This document shows, one piece after another, positions 8,015 to 16,800 of a stretch of 35,908 nt of DNA (position 1 is its first letter; every line of letters starts with the position of its first letter). A program made the translations under genes and the position numbers. Below the pieces are notes generated by a model that had not been told where the DNA came from, made no database searches, and worked only from the letters and a program-made list of their open reading frames with translations. The DNA comes from a virus: the IMG/VR virus record IMGVR_UViG_3300032092_000116, positions 1 through 35,908 of that record; one strand, 5' to 3'.

Positions 8015-8022
8015 CATAAATA
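8015..8022 (+). promoter_or_regulatory. T4-type late promoter for gp14-like gene
   Basis: CATAAATA on the plus strand lies 7 nt before the ATG at 8030. The predicted start site is within 2 nt of the start codon, and no Shine-Dalgarno is present. Confidence 0.65.
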
Positions 8023-8029
8023 CATTACT

Positions 8030-9403
8030 ATGCCCAGATTATCACTATACAAACCCAATCGCTCAGCCGACTATCAGTTTTTTGATAGAACAATAGCCGA
8101 AATGTATCAGGTGGGCGGAGCCGACGTGTATCTGCACAAATACCTGGGTCCAGCCACAGGCGACAACGGAGGCAATCCGGATGCTACCTTGCCCAAATAC
8201 AACACACTGAATCCTTTGTTTATTGAAGATCTGTTGTTGTTGGAAAATCGAGATAGAAAATACGATCAAGACATCTATGTCATGCGTGGTGTTTACCGAG
8301 CACAAGATATAGATTTTGATCTTACACAATTTGGTCTGTTCCTGAACAACGACACCTTGTTTATCACGTTTCATTACAACCGCATGATAGACACTGTGGG
8401 TCGCAAACTCATGAGTGGCGACGTGATAGAATTGCCCAGTCTGCGCGACTACAATCCTTTGAACAGTGACATACCCCGAGCACTGCCCAAGTGGTATGTG
8501 ATCCAGGATGCATCGTTTGCCAGTGAAGGCTTTAGCCAAACCTGGCTGCCACACCTGTGGCGTGTGAAGGCCACGCCCATGGTCAATGCACAAGAGTACA
8601 ATGACATTACCAAGCAGCCGTTTGAACCCAACAACATCTGGGATCCGGGCAATTTTTATCCAGGTGGAACAACTGTGTTATACGGCGACAAATATTACAT
8701 ATCAAACAAAAATGTTCCTCCGGGCACAGAGATAACCCATGCAGAATACTGGACTGAAAAAACCAATCCCATCAGCATTGCTGATTGGCAAAGCACAAGA
8801 CCCAAGGATCTCGAACTCAATGACGCTATCCTGGTTCAGGCCGAAGCAGAAGTTCCCAAGTCAGGATTTGATGTGGTTAAATTTTATATTGTGGCCACCA
8901 ATTCAGATGGCACACCTGCCAACCCTGAGTCAGCAACCTACACCGCAGACTACACCATCACAGATGCCAGCCGCACTGTGGCCAACGATGGCAACACTCC
9001 AACCGGAGATGGCTACACTGCCGGATACTTGACCGGAGACGGCAAAGCACCCAATGGATTGCCTGTGACTGCTGGAGTTAATTTTCCGCCTGCACCTGTA
9101 GCTGGACAGTTTGCTCTGCGCTTGGATTATTTCCCCAATCGCTTGTTTAGATTCAACGGCACCAGCTGGATCAAGATTGAAAGCGATGTACGCACCAACC
9201 TCACACCGGGTGCCAACAACAATACTTTGCGTTCGGGCTTTGTGAACAATACATACACTGTGAACTCCACTGATCTTGGCAACATACCTAGTCGTCAGAG
9301 TCTGAGTCAGGCTCTGATACCCGATGCTGTCAACGGTGACGATGGCGGCAATAAAACTGCAAATCCCTATCCGGCCACACAGCCATATCAGAAATCCAGT
9401 TAA
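8030..9403 (+). CDS. 14: Neck protein, gp14-like, with C-terminal extension
   Basis: This is a 457-aa protein. The first 190 residues resemble the T4-like gp14 neck family: an early KYL segment, DIYVMRGVYRAQDIDFDL, a QFGLFLNNDTLFITF strand comparable to the SKFGL...ATF segment of that family, then SGDVIELPSLRD and a WYVIQDASFASEGFS segment. gp14 binds the portal-neck complex and helps join head to tail. The second half is an added domain rich in Thr, Asn and Gly. Near residues 207-245 it contains TTVLYGDKYYISNK followed by a YW pair, like a small carbohydrate-binding (CBM5/12-type) module. It is followed 14 nt later by gp15, as in T4. The neck assignment rests on partial motif similarity and gene order. 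Confidence 0.6.
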   Translation: MPRLSLYKPNRSADYQFFDRTIAEMYQVGGADVYLHKYLGPATGDNGGNPDATLPKYNTLNPLFIEDLLLLENRDRKYDQDIYVMRGVYRAQDIDFDLTQFGLFLNNDTLFITFHYNRMIDTVGRKLMSGDVIELPSLRDYNPLNSDIPRALPKWYVIQDASFASEGFSQTWLPHLWRVKATPMVNAQEYNDITKQPFEPNNIWDPGNFYPGGTTVLYGDKYYISNKNVPPGTEITHAEYWTEKTNPISIADWQSTRPKDLELNDAILVQAEAEVPKSGFDVVKFYIVATNSDGTPANPESATYTADYTITDASRTVANDGNTPTGDGYTAGYLTGDGKAPNGLPVTAGVNFPPAPVAGQFALRLDYFPNRLFRFNGTSWIKIESDVRTNLTPGANNNTLRSGFVNNTYTVNSTDLGNIPSRQSLSQALIPDAVNGDDGGNKTANPYPATQPYQKSS

Positions 9404-9417
9404 CCAGGTACAATTCA

Positions 9418-10824
9418 ATGAGTCAATTTTTTTTCGACGAACAGATACGTAGATATCTGTTGCAATTCACTCGCATGTTCAGCTTGTTTGAAGTTGAGTA
9501 CGGGCGTGATGAGCAAGGCATCAAGGATCTGGTGCGTGTGCCCATACGCTACGGTGACGCCAGTCGTCAGGCACAGACAATTATACAACAGAACTCTGCC
9601 AACTCGCTGCCATCTTCTCCGCTAATGACTTTTCACATCACAGGCCTGGACTATGATCGTCCCAGAATGCAAGAACCCTATCATGTGAACAAAATGATGG
9701 TTCGTCAGCGATCATATGATCCTGGCACAGAAACATATGAAACCACACAGGGCAATGCGTTTCAAATTGAACGCCTGATGCCTGTGCCCTACAAGTTGAC
9801 AATCAACCTGGATATATGGACCACCAACACCAATCAAAAGATGCAGTTGTTTGAACAAATTGCCACCTTGTTCAATCCTTCCTTGGAAATACAGGCCACA
9901 GACAACTACATTGACTGGACCAGTCTTACCACATGTGATCTTGAGCGTGTGAACTGGAGTTCAAGAACAATTCCTGTGGGCACAGAAAATCCCATAGACA
10001 ACATGACTCTGACTTTTAGTCTGCCAATCTGGATATCAAGTCCGGCCAAGGTGAAAAAACTGGGTGTTGTGGAACGTGTGATTGCGTCTATTTTTGATGC
10101 CAACGGCGATGCCAACAATGCCCTGCTGGACAACGACCTGTTGCTGGGCACCAGAGTCAAGGTCACTCCTTATAGTTATCAGGTGCTGCTGTTGGATGGA
10201 CAACTGCAGGTGTTGCAGCCTGCTCAGGTTGTGAATCCTGATCGACTGAGCCTGGCATCGTTCACATTTCCTCTAGTGGAAAATCCACAAATCACATGGC
10301 CAGCAGTGGTCAGTGCATATGGAGTGCTTAGACCTGGCATCAGTTACGTCACTTTGGACAATCCCTGGGCACCTGATTCCAGCATTGTGGGCACTGTTGC
10401 TGTGAATCCTGCAGATGACCGATTGTTGATCTTCAACATTGATCCTGACACTGCACCACAAAACACTCTGGATCCTGTGAACTCAGTGGTGAATCCCTTG
10501 ACTGCTGCTCCTGGAGATGGCTTGCCTGCTGCGGCTACAGGTCAACGATACCTGCTGACTGAGAGCACTGGCAGTGCTGCCAACGTGGGCACCAATCCCA
10601 CTGCCTGGAGTGGATCCGGTGCTCAGCCCTTGATTGCCCACAGCGGGGACATTGTGGAATACAATGGTGCAAGATGGATCATAGCATTTGACAGTCAAAA
10701 CGATGTTGGTGCTCAGTACGTGGTCAATCTAACCACTGGTATTCAGTACTACTGGGACAACGTAAAATGGGTCAAGAGCATTGACGGCCTGTACGCCGGA
10801 GGAGCATGGAACCTCATATTGTGA
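9418..10824 (+). CDS. 15: Tail completion / sheath stabiliser protein gp15
   Basis: This 468-aa protein matches T4 gp15 in its N-terminal half. It starts with FFFDEQIRRYLLQFTRMFS (compare the FRRY...LMGDLFS start of T4 gp15), followed by VPIRYGD, FHITGLDYDRPR, PVPYKLTINLDIWT and a MTLTFSLPIWIS segment. gp15 forms a hexameric ring that caps the finished tail, stabilises the sheath and docks to the neck. T4 gp15 is 272 aa. The added C-terminal part (about 240-468) carries a module with TGQRYLLTES, a DIVEYNGARW and GIQYYWDNVKW, resembling the W/Y-rich surface modules in the sheath and fibres of this window. It ends overlapping the Nudix gene by 19 nt. Confidence 0.85.
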   Translation: MSQFFFDEQIRRYLLQFTRMFSLFEVEYGRDEQGIKDLVRVPIRYGDASRQAQTIIQQNSANSLPSSPLMTFHITGLDYDRPRMQEPYHVNKMMVRQRSYDPGTETYETTQGNAFQIERLMPVPYKLTINLDIWTTNTNQKMQLFEQIATLFNPSLEIQATDNYIDWTSLTTCDLERVNWSSRTIPVGTENPIDNMTLTFSLPIWISSPAKVKKLGVVERVIASIFDANGDANNALLDNDLLLGTRVKVTPYSYQVLLLDGQLQVLQPAQVVNPDRLSLASFTFPLVENPQITWPAVVSAYGVLRPGISYVTLDNPWAPDSSIVGTVAVNPADDRLLIFNIDPDTAPQNTLDPVNSVVNPLTAAPGDGLPAAATGQRYLLTESTGSAANVGTNPTAWSGSGAQPLIAHSGDIVEYNGARWIIAFDSQNDVGAQYVVNLTTGIQYYWDNVKWVKSIDGLYAGGAWNLIL

Positions 10825-11234
10825 AGGCAGTGGGGGTATGGTTTTTTTGTCCTGCCACACACAGATATCTGTATCTACTGCGCAACGATCCCAAGTATCC
10901 TGACACCTGGGGACTAGCAGGTGGCAAGGTGGAATACGGTGAAACACTAATTGCAGCAGTGGAACGAGAGTGTTCGGAAGAACTGGGTGCCATGCCCGAG
11001 TACAAACAACTGATTCCCATTGAAAAATTCACATCACCGGATTCAGCATTTGAATATCACACCTTCTGGTGTCGTGTGGAGCAGGAGTTTGTGCCTGAAC
11101 TAAATCACGAACATGTGGGCTATGCCTGGATTGGCACAGGACGCTGGCCTAGGCCGCTACATCCTGGATTGTGGAACACTGTGAATCTAGACGCTGTGCA
11201 GCAAAAGATTCGTCAGATTGAACAGACCTTATAG
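10806..11234 (+). CDS. Nudix hydrolase
   Basis: This 142-aa protein contains a complete Nudix box, GX5EX7REXXEEXG, from G40 to G61 (GKVEYGE ... RECSEELG). The glutamates bind the divalent metal for hydrolysis of a nucleoside diphosphate linked to another moiety. Before the box lies a typical strand (YLYLLRN) and the GLAGG turn. Possible substrates include oxidised dNTPs, NDP-sugars, capped RNA and ADP-ribose; the sequence does not decide between them. T4 NudE is a functional precedent in a phage. The start overlaps the gp15 3' end by 19 nt, with GGAGGAG just upstream of the ATG inside gp15, so it is translated from the gp15 mRNA. The 3' end overlaps the convergent fibre gene by 6 nt. Confidence 0.92.
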   Translation: MEPHIVKAVGVWFFCPATHRYLYLLRNDPKYPDTWGLAGGKVEYGETLIAAVERECSEELGAMPEYKQLIPIEKFTSPDSAFEYHTFWCRVEQEFVPELNHEHVGYAWIGTGRWPRPLHPGLWNTVNLDAVQQKIRQIEQTL

Positions 11235-12248
11235 TCTGCCAACTACCACTTCGATTGTGCCAACACCAGTGCCGTTGTAGTTTTCTACTGCTTTGCCAAT
11301 GATCACACCTGGTTGATAGTGCCGCATGTCCAGGCGTTCAGCAACACCTGCTTGACTGCTGGATACCACTCGATCACCAGCAGCAACGGGACCAATCACT
11401 TGACAAGGCACACGTCCAATCAGGCCAACTTCTACAGTGAATTCACTAACCAGTCCCGAGTTCATCACATGAGCAGGATTGGTAGATACTATTCCTGCAA
11501 TTCTAGTGTCATGACTTTGTGTGCTGACGGTTACTTCTTGATCACCGCCAAATACCAGCACAGTACCTGGAGGATATTTGGCATCTGATTTGTAAACTTC
11601 GGCCAAGTCAGCATACAGTGCTGTGGTTGCCTGAGCAAATAGTCTATTGAAACTCAATGTAGCACTACCAATATTGGCTGTGGCATTGCCGGTTGGCATG
11701 AAGTTGCTGCTGATGTTGACATTACCAGTGCCATTGGGTGTCAACACAATATTGGCGTTGCCAGCAGTGGTCTGGAGATCCAACTGAGCAGAGTCTTGAA
11801 TTGCTCCAGTTATAATTAAATTACCACCTGTGATGTTGCCAGTTAATACTGTTAAACTACTACCGGTAATGACTGCACCTGTGATATCACCGGTTGCACT
11901 GATCAAGCCAGTTACATAAGTACCAGTTGTAGCAAATACAGCCACGTTTGATGTTCCACCAATACCAACTGCTATGTTTCCTCCTGAACTCACAACTCTG
12001 GCATTTGATGTACCGTTTACGATTTGAGTAGCATCTACGCCTGTAAGTTGACTACCGTTACCTAGAATGAAACTACCAGTAATATTACCTGTTGCGCTAA
12101 CAATTCCACCAGTTAATATGTTGCCACCAGTTACGTTACCCGATGCACTAAACACCGACGGAGCAAAAGTGCCAACGGTTAGTGTTCCGGCCGCTGTAAT
12201 ATTACCCGATGCTGATATGCCAGTTGTGCCGTCTAATGTGATTGCCAT
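11229..12248 (-). CDS. Short tail fibre / adhesin with conserved C-terminal domain
   Basis: This is a 339-aa protein. Residues 1-195 are Gly/Thr/Asn/Val-rich repeats (SATGNITGS, SASGNVTGGN, LTGG), probably a beta-structured shaft. From about residue 199 a globular domain starts with SFNRLFAQATTALYADLAE. It continues through PPGTVLVFGGDQEVTVS and AGIVSTNPAHVMNS and ends GTIEVVVGRL. The same domain ends the 1845-aa fibre. The domain vaguely recalls the C-terminal autoprocessing (Peptidase_G2-like) domains of some phage fibres, but I see no proof of cleavage. A good AATAAATA late promoter (12270-12277) and an AAGGA Shine-Dalgarno precede the ATG, so this gene can be transcribed separately from the fibre upstream. 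Confidence 0.75.
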   Translation of the reverse strand: MAITLDGTTGISASGNITAAGTLTVGTFAPSVFSASGNVTGGNILTGGIVSATGNITGSFILGNGSQLTGVDATQIVNGTSNARVVSSGGNIAVGIGGTSNVAVFATTGTYVTGLISATGDITGAVITGSSLTVLTGNITGGNLIITGAIQDSAQLDLQTTAGNANIVLTPNGTGNVNISSNFMPTGNATANIGSATLSFNRLFAQATTALYADLAEVYKSDAKYPPGTVLVFGGDQEVTVSTQSHDTRIAGIVSTNPAHVMNSGLVSEFTVEVGLIGRVPCQVIGPVAAGDRVVSSSQAGVAERLDMRHYQPGVIIGKAVENYNGTGVGTIEVVVGRL

Positions 12249-12269
12249 TCTCGTGTCCTTTTTATGCTA

Positions 12270-12277
12270 TATTTATT
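12270..12277 (-). promoter_or_regulatory. T4-type late promoter for the 339-aa fibre
   Basis: AATAAATA on the minus strand lies 22 nt before the ATG at 12248, in the 30-bp gap after the preceding fibre gene. Confidence 0.65.
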
Positions 12278-12278
12278 A

Positions 12279-13391
12279 TCAAGCCGGGGTAAAAATTGTT
12301 AATGTTGCGTCATCAGGAACAAAGATATTGCCCAAATTGCCAACAATTACCGGGCTAATTAGTATTGCATTAACAGCATTTGCCACAAGTATATTACTGT
12401 TAATTGTCTTGGGAGTAGCAAAAGGACCACCTAAACTTAGTGTATTTGTTCCAAAAACTGCAACATTACTATATCCATTAATGCCAACAGTAACATTACC
12501 CCCCGAACTTACCACAGAAACATTACTTGAGCCACTGGCAATTTGCGTAGGAATTCCAACAGAAATACCGGTAAGTTCACTGCCGTTGCCAATAAAATAG
12601 TTACCCGTAACGTTGCCAGTTGCTGATATCAATCCACCTGTTAATACATTGCCACCTGTGACGTTACCTGATACACTTACCACTGAACCTGTGTGACTTG
12701 CTGTGTTCACGATTGTGGTAAACATGCCATTGTTGGCTGTAACGTTACCTGTTACCGAAATCACTGCACCAGTATGACTGGCCACATTTACAATATTTGT
12801 AAACAAACCACTGTCGGCAGTGACGTTACCCACAGCAGATATCAGGCTACCAGTGGTTATACTACCACCAGAATATACGTTACCTGCTGATATGTTTCCA
12901 GTGCTGACTGTGGTCAAGGTGGTCGCACCAGTCACGCTCAGTGTACCTGTTGCCGAAATTAAGCCACCTGTGAGTAGATTACCGCCTGTTACATTGCCTG
13001 AAGCACTGACCACGCCTGTGACGTATTCACCTGTGGTAGCAAACACTGCTACATTGGCACTACCGCCAATGCCAACAGAGACATTACCGCCAGAACTGAC
13101 CACGGTAACATTTGACGTGCCAAGATTAATGTTGGCAACACTGGTAATAACACCAGTTAGTGATGCCCCATTACCAAAAAAGTAGTTGCCGGTTACATTG
13201 CCTGTGGCTGATATATTGCTGTTGACGTTGAGAGTGTTGGCTGTGAGAGTGTCAACCGTGATGACATTGGCCGTGATGACATTGGCAGACGAAAGAATTC
13301 GACTCCAAGAATTAGGGGTGGTAGCATACTGATATGCTATACCACCCACTACTGCAATTTGCCCGTTAGTCGGCGTGCTGGGAAAGGCCAT
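12279..13391 (-). CDS. Repeat-type tail fibre protein lacking the shared C-terminal domain
   Basis: This is a 370-aa protein. The N-terminus (MAFPSTPTNGQ, then AYQYATTPNSWSRIL) is nearly the same as that of the adjacent 1845-aa fibre and probably attaches to the virion. The body consists of ATGNVTGN, SVSGNVTGGNVLTGG and related repeats, with two near-identical units containing FTNIVNVASHTGAV and FTTIVNTASHTGSV. It does not carry the ADLAE domain. Instead it ends with a hydrophobic segment (LVANAVNAILISPVIVGN) and TLTIFTPA. It starts 11 nt after the 1845-aa gene and is in the same transcription unit. It may be a partial duplication of the large fibre with a different tip, giving an alternative or accessory receptor-binding subunit. 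Confidence 0.75.
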   Translation of the reverse strand: MAFPSTPTNGQIAVVGGIAYQYATTPNSWSRILSSANVITANVITVDTLTANTLNVNSNISATGNVTGNYFFGNGASLTGVITSVANINLGTSNVTVVSSGGNVSVGIGGSANVAVFATTGEYVTGVVSASGNVTGGNLLTGGLISATGTLSVTGATTLTTVSTGNISAGNVYSGGSITTGSLISAVGNVTADSGLFTNIVNVASHTGAVISVTGNVTANNGMFTTIVNTASHTGSVVSVSGNVTGGNVLTGGLISATGNVTGNYFIGNGSELTGISVGIPTQIASGSSNVSVVSSGGNVTVGINGYSNVAVFGTNTLSLGGPFATPKTINSNILVANAVNAILISPVIVGNLGNIFVPDDATLTIFTPA

Positions 13392-13402
13392 CTACTACCC
13401 TT

Positions 13403-13830
13403 TTAATTTTTGCCAATCACAAGTTCAATCATGCCTTCACCGCCTGCGAAGTTTTCTAACGCTTTGCCAATTATGGTACCTACTTTTGGACTTGCAATTG
13501 TCACTGCACGAGCTCTACCATTTCCTGCTGACACCATTAGATCACCTTTGCGTACAACACCTGTTACCTTGACTGGAACTCTACCAATCAGTGCCACTGG
13601 CAATGTGATGTCACCAACAATGCCCGAATTCATCAGATGTGCAGGATTGGTTGATATCACGCCAGCAACTCGTTTGCTAGAATCAGTGTTACTTATTGTG
13701 ATTTCTTGAGTGCCGTCAAAATCTACCACAGTTCCTGCATCGTACGCAGCGTCACTCACATACATCTCTGCCAAGTCGGCGTAGAGTGCTGTGGTTGCCT
13801 GAGCAAACAGTCTATTGAAGTATGTAGTCG
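13403..13830 (-). repeat. Shared C-terminal fibre module, copy 2
   Basis: This segment encodes the FNRLFAQATTALYADLAE domain of about 140 aa. It is paralogous to 11229-11655 in the 339-aa fibre gene. DNA identity is high at the domain start (the stretch encoding ATTALYADLAE) and lower towards the 3' end. Confidence 0.75.
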
Positions 13831-16800
13831 AACTACCAATGTTGCCCACTGCATTACCTGCACCGTTCACAATGGCAGTGGCTGCTGCTCCAGAGTTCAC
13901 AGTAAGTATGCCTGCTGTGTCCAAGTTGCCACCAGTGATTGTGCCTGTTGCACTGACAACACCTGTGACATACTGACCTGTTGTGGCAAATACCGCTACA
14001 TTTGATGTTCCAGCAATAGTGATGTTGGCATTGCCATTCAGCGTTTGGATATCAATCTGTGTGGTTCCGTTCTGGATTCTATCGCCCAGAATGTTGCCAC
14101 TCAGTGTGGCGTTGCCGCTCACGCTCAAGTCGCCAGTGATTGCTACCGCAGTCGAAGTAATAACCATCACGTTTGATGTTCCGCCAACTGACGCTGCAAT
14201 ATTGCCGCCTGAGCTGACCACACTCATGTTGGTTGTGCCGTTGTTGATATTGCTCACGCTGGTAATGATACCGCTCAACGAAGCACCGTTGCCATAGTAG
14301 TTTGTGGCGTACACGTCTCGGAATGTTTGTCCGCTGGCACCAATATCATACACATTGCTAGTGGCTACCAGCAAACTGCCTGAGATTGCCACGTTGGCAA
14401 CTACTCCACCTGCAAATGCAGGACTGGTTGTGTCAACCCAGTAATCGCTTGTGCCATCATTGAGATATTCATACAGCACGTCTGTGGAAGTATTGTACCA
14501 CTGCCAGCCTTCAAGTGGGTTGGCCGGTGGTGTGGTATTTGCTGTGTAATTTACACCAAACACAATGGCCTGACCATTGGCATAGTAGTAGTTGTTTGAA
14601 AGTATGTTGCCACCAGCAATGTTGCCAGTGGTGGTGATCAATCCGGTTGTGCTGATGTTGCCACCAGTGATGTTGCCACTTACAGACACAACTGATCCCA
14701 GTATACTTGAACCAGTGATTGTTCCTGTTGAACTGATCAGTCCACCTGTTAATACGTTGCCACCGGTGATGTTGCCTGTGGCACTTGCGGTGCCGCCTGT
14801 GGCAATGTTTCCGCCAGTTATTGTGGCTGAACTTGTGATGGTTGATGTGGCACTAATTAATCCACCAGTTAGAACATTACCGCCTGTGATGTTGCCAGTT
14901 GCTGACGCAGTACCACCTGTGGCCAAATTTCCACCTGTTACTGTACCAGCTGCTGACGCTATTCCACCTGTGAGTACATTACCACCTGTGATGTTACCTG
15001 TGGCACTTGCGGTACCACCTGTGGCAATATTACCACCAGTTATAGTGCCTGTGACACTTGCGGTGCCGCCTGTGGCAATATTGCCACCGGTTACTGTTCC
15101 TGATGCACTCAATAGTCCGGTGATGTACTCACCTGTTGTGGCAAATACCGCAACATTTGATGTGCCGTCAACACTGACTGTGACGTTGGCGTTGGCTGTT
15201 GCAATGGTCACGTTTGATGTACCATTGTTGATGTTGGCCACACTTGTGATAACACCAGTCAACGATGCACCATTACCCAGAATATAGTTACCAGTTACGT
15301 TGCCAGTAGCACTTACTTGGCCGGCTGTTAAGACATTACCACCTGTGATATTGCCAGTTGCACTTGCAGTGCCACCTGTGGCCAAGTTGCCACCTGTTAC
15401 AGTACCTGCTGCACTTGTTGTTCCACCAGTGGCCAAGTTGCCACCAGTTACTGTACCTGCTGCTGAAGCTGTTCCACCAGTGGCCAAGTTGCCACCAGTT
15501 ATGGTAGCAGCACTTGTGATAGTCGATGTTGCACTGATCAATCCACCAGTTAAGACGTTACCGCCTGTGATATTGCCAGTTGCACTTGACGTGCCACCAG
15601 TTTCAATATTTCCACCAGTTATTGTGCCAGTTGAACTGATCAGTCCCCCTGTGAGTACGTTGCCACCTGTAATGTTGGCACTGCTTGTGATAGTTCCTGT
15701 AGATGAAATTAATCCACCTGTCAACAAGTTACCACCGGTGATATTGCCAGTAGCACTTGCTGTTCCGCCAGTGGCCAAATTGCCACCAGTTACTGTTCCA
15801 GCAACACTTGCTGTTCCACCTGTGGCCAAGTTGCCAGCGGTTACTGTTCCAGTCGAACTAATTAGGCCACCTGTTAGCAAATTACCACCAGTGACATTAC
15901 CTGACGCACTCAGACTTGCTGCGCCAAATGTGCCAGCAGTGGAAATATTACCACCGGTAATGTTGCCGGTAGCACTGATCAAGCCACCTGTGACTACATT
16001 GCCGCCTTCAACATTGCCAGTTAGGCTTACACTTGTACCTGTTGCAGCACCAATATTGGGTGTGGTCAGGTTAGCACCAGCCTTGACAATGATATTGCCT
16101 GTGCCATCAAATGCTGTGGTATTGTTGTCAATCTTAACTGAAAATACTGTACCGGTTAGGCTCAGACCAGCTGAGGTATTGGCTGAGTAAACTTGACTGC
16201 TACTGAATATACTAAAAGAAATGTTGCTTGTGCCAAATGTAATTACACCTGTTGGCGCACTAACAATAAAGGCTGAGCCTGCATTGACATTACCACCAGT
16301 AGTGAAGAAATAATCATTGATACTGAATGATTCTGCATTGTCAGATCCGTATTGATCAGTGTCTGTAGATCGAACAATCGCTGTGGCATTGGCCCAGACA
16401 TACACACCGTTTTGTACAGCGTTGGCTTGATCTTTGACCAGAATACGTGTGCCAACAGACTGAACATTGCCGGTATCAATTAAATTAAATGATCCTGTTG
16501 TGGTCAGTGTTGCTCCAACACCATTGGCCACGCCATTGGGTTGAGCATATGTGATTGTACCACCTGTGGTAGTGGCCAAAGTTGTGGTTGTTGCAACAAC
16601 CACAGCCTCGTGATAACTGATAGCAGTGGTTGCAAGATTGTCAACGTATTCTTTTGTGGCTGCATCAGATGACTGTGCTGGATATGCCAAGCTATTGATA
16701 TATGTGTTGGCCAATACAATATTGCCAGCTGGTTGCAGATTCAAATTACCCGACGCAGTGGTAATTGTTAATTCACCACTTGTGGGTCTAATAGCACTGG

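Noticed and set aside
7958-8017. Upstream ATG at 8017 for the 383-aa protein.
   Set aside because: It lies upstream of the sigma70 promoter, overlaps the divergent late promoter and has no Shine-Dalgarno. The ATG at 7957 has AAGGAG.
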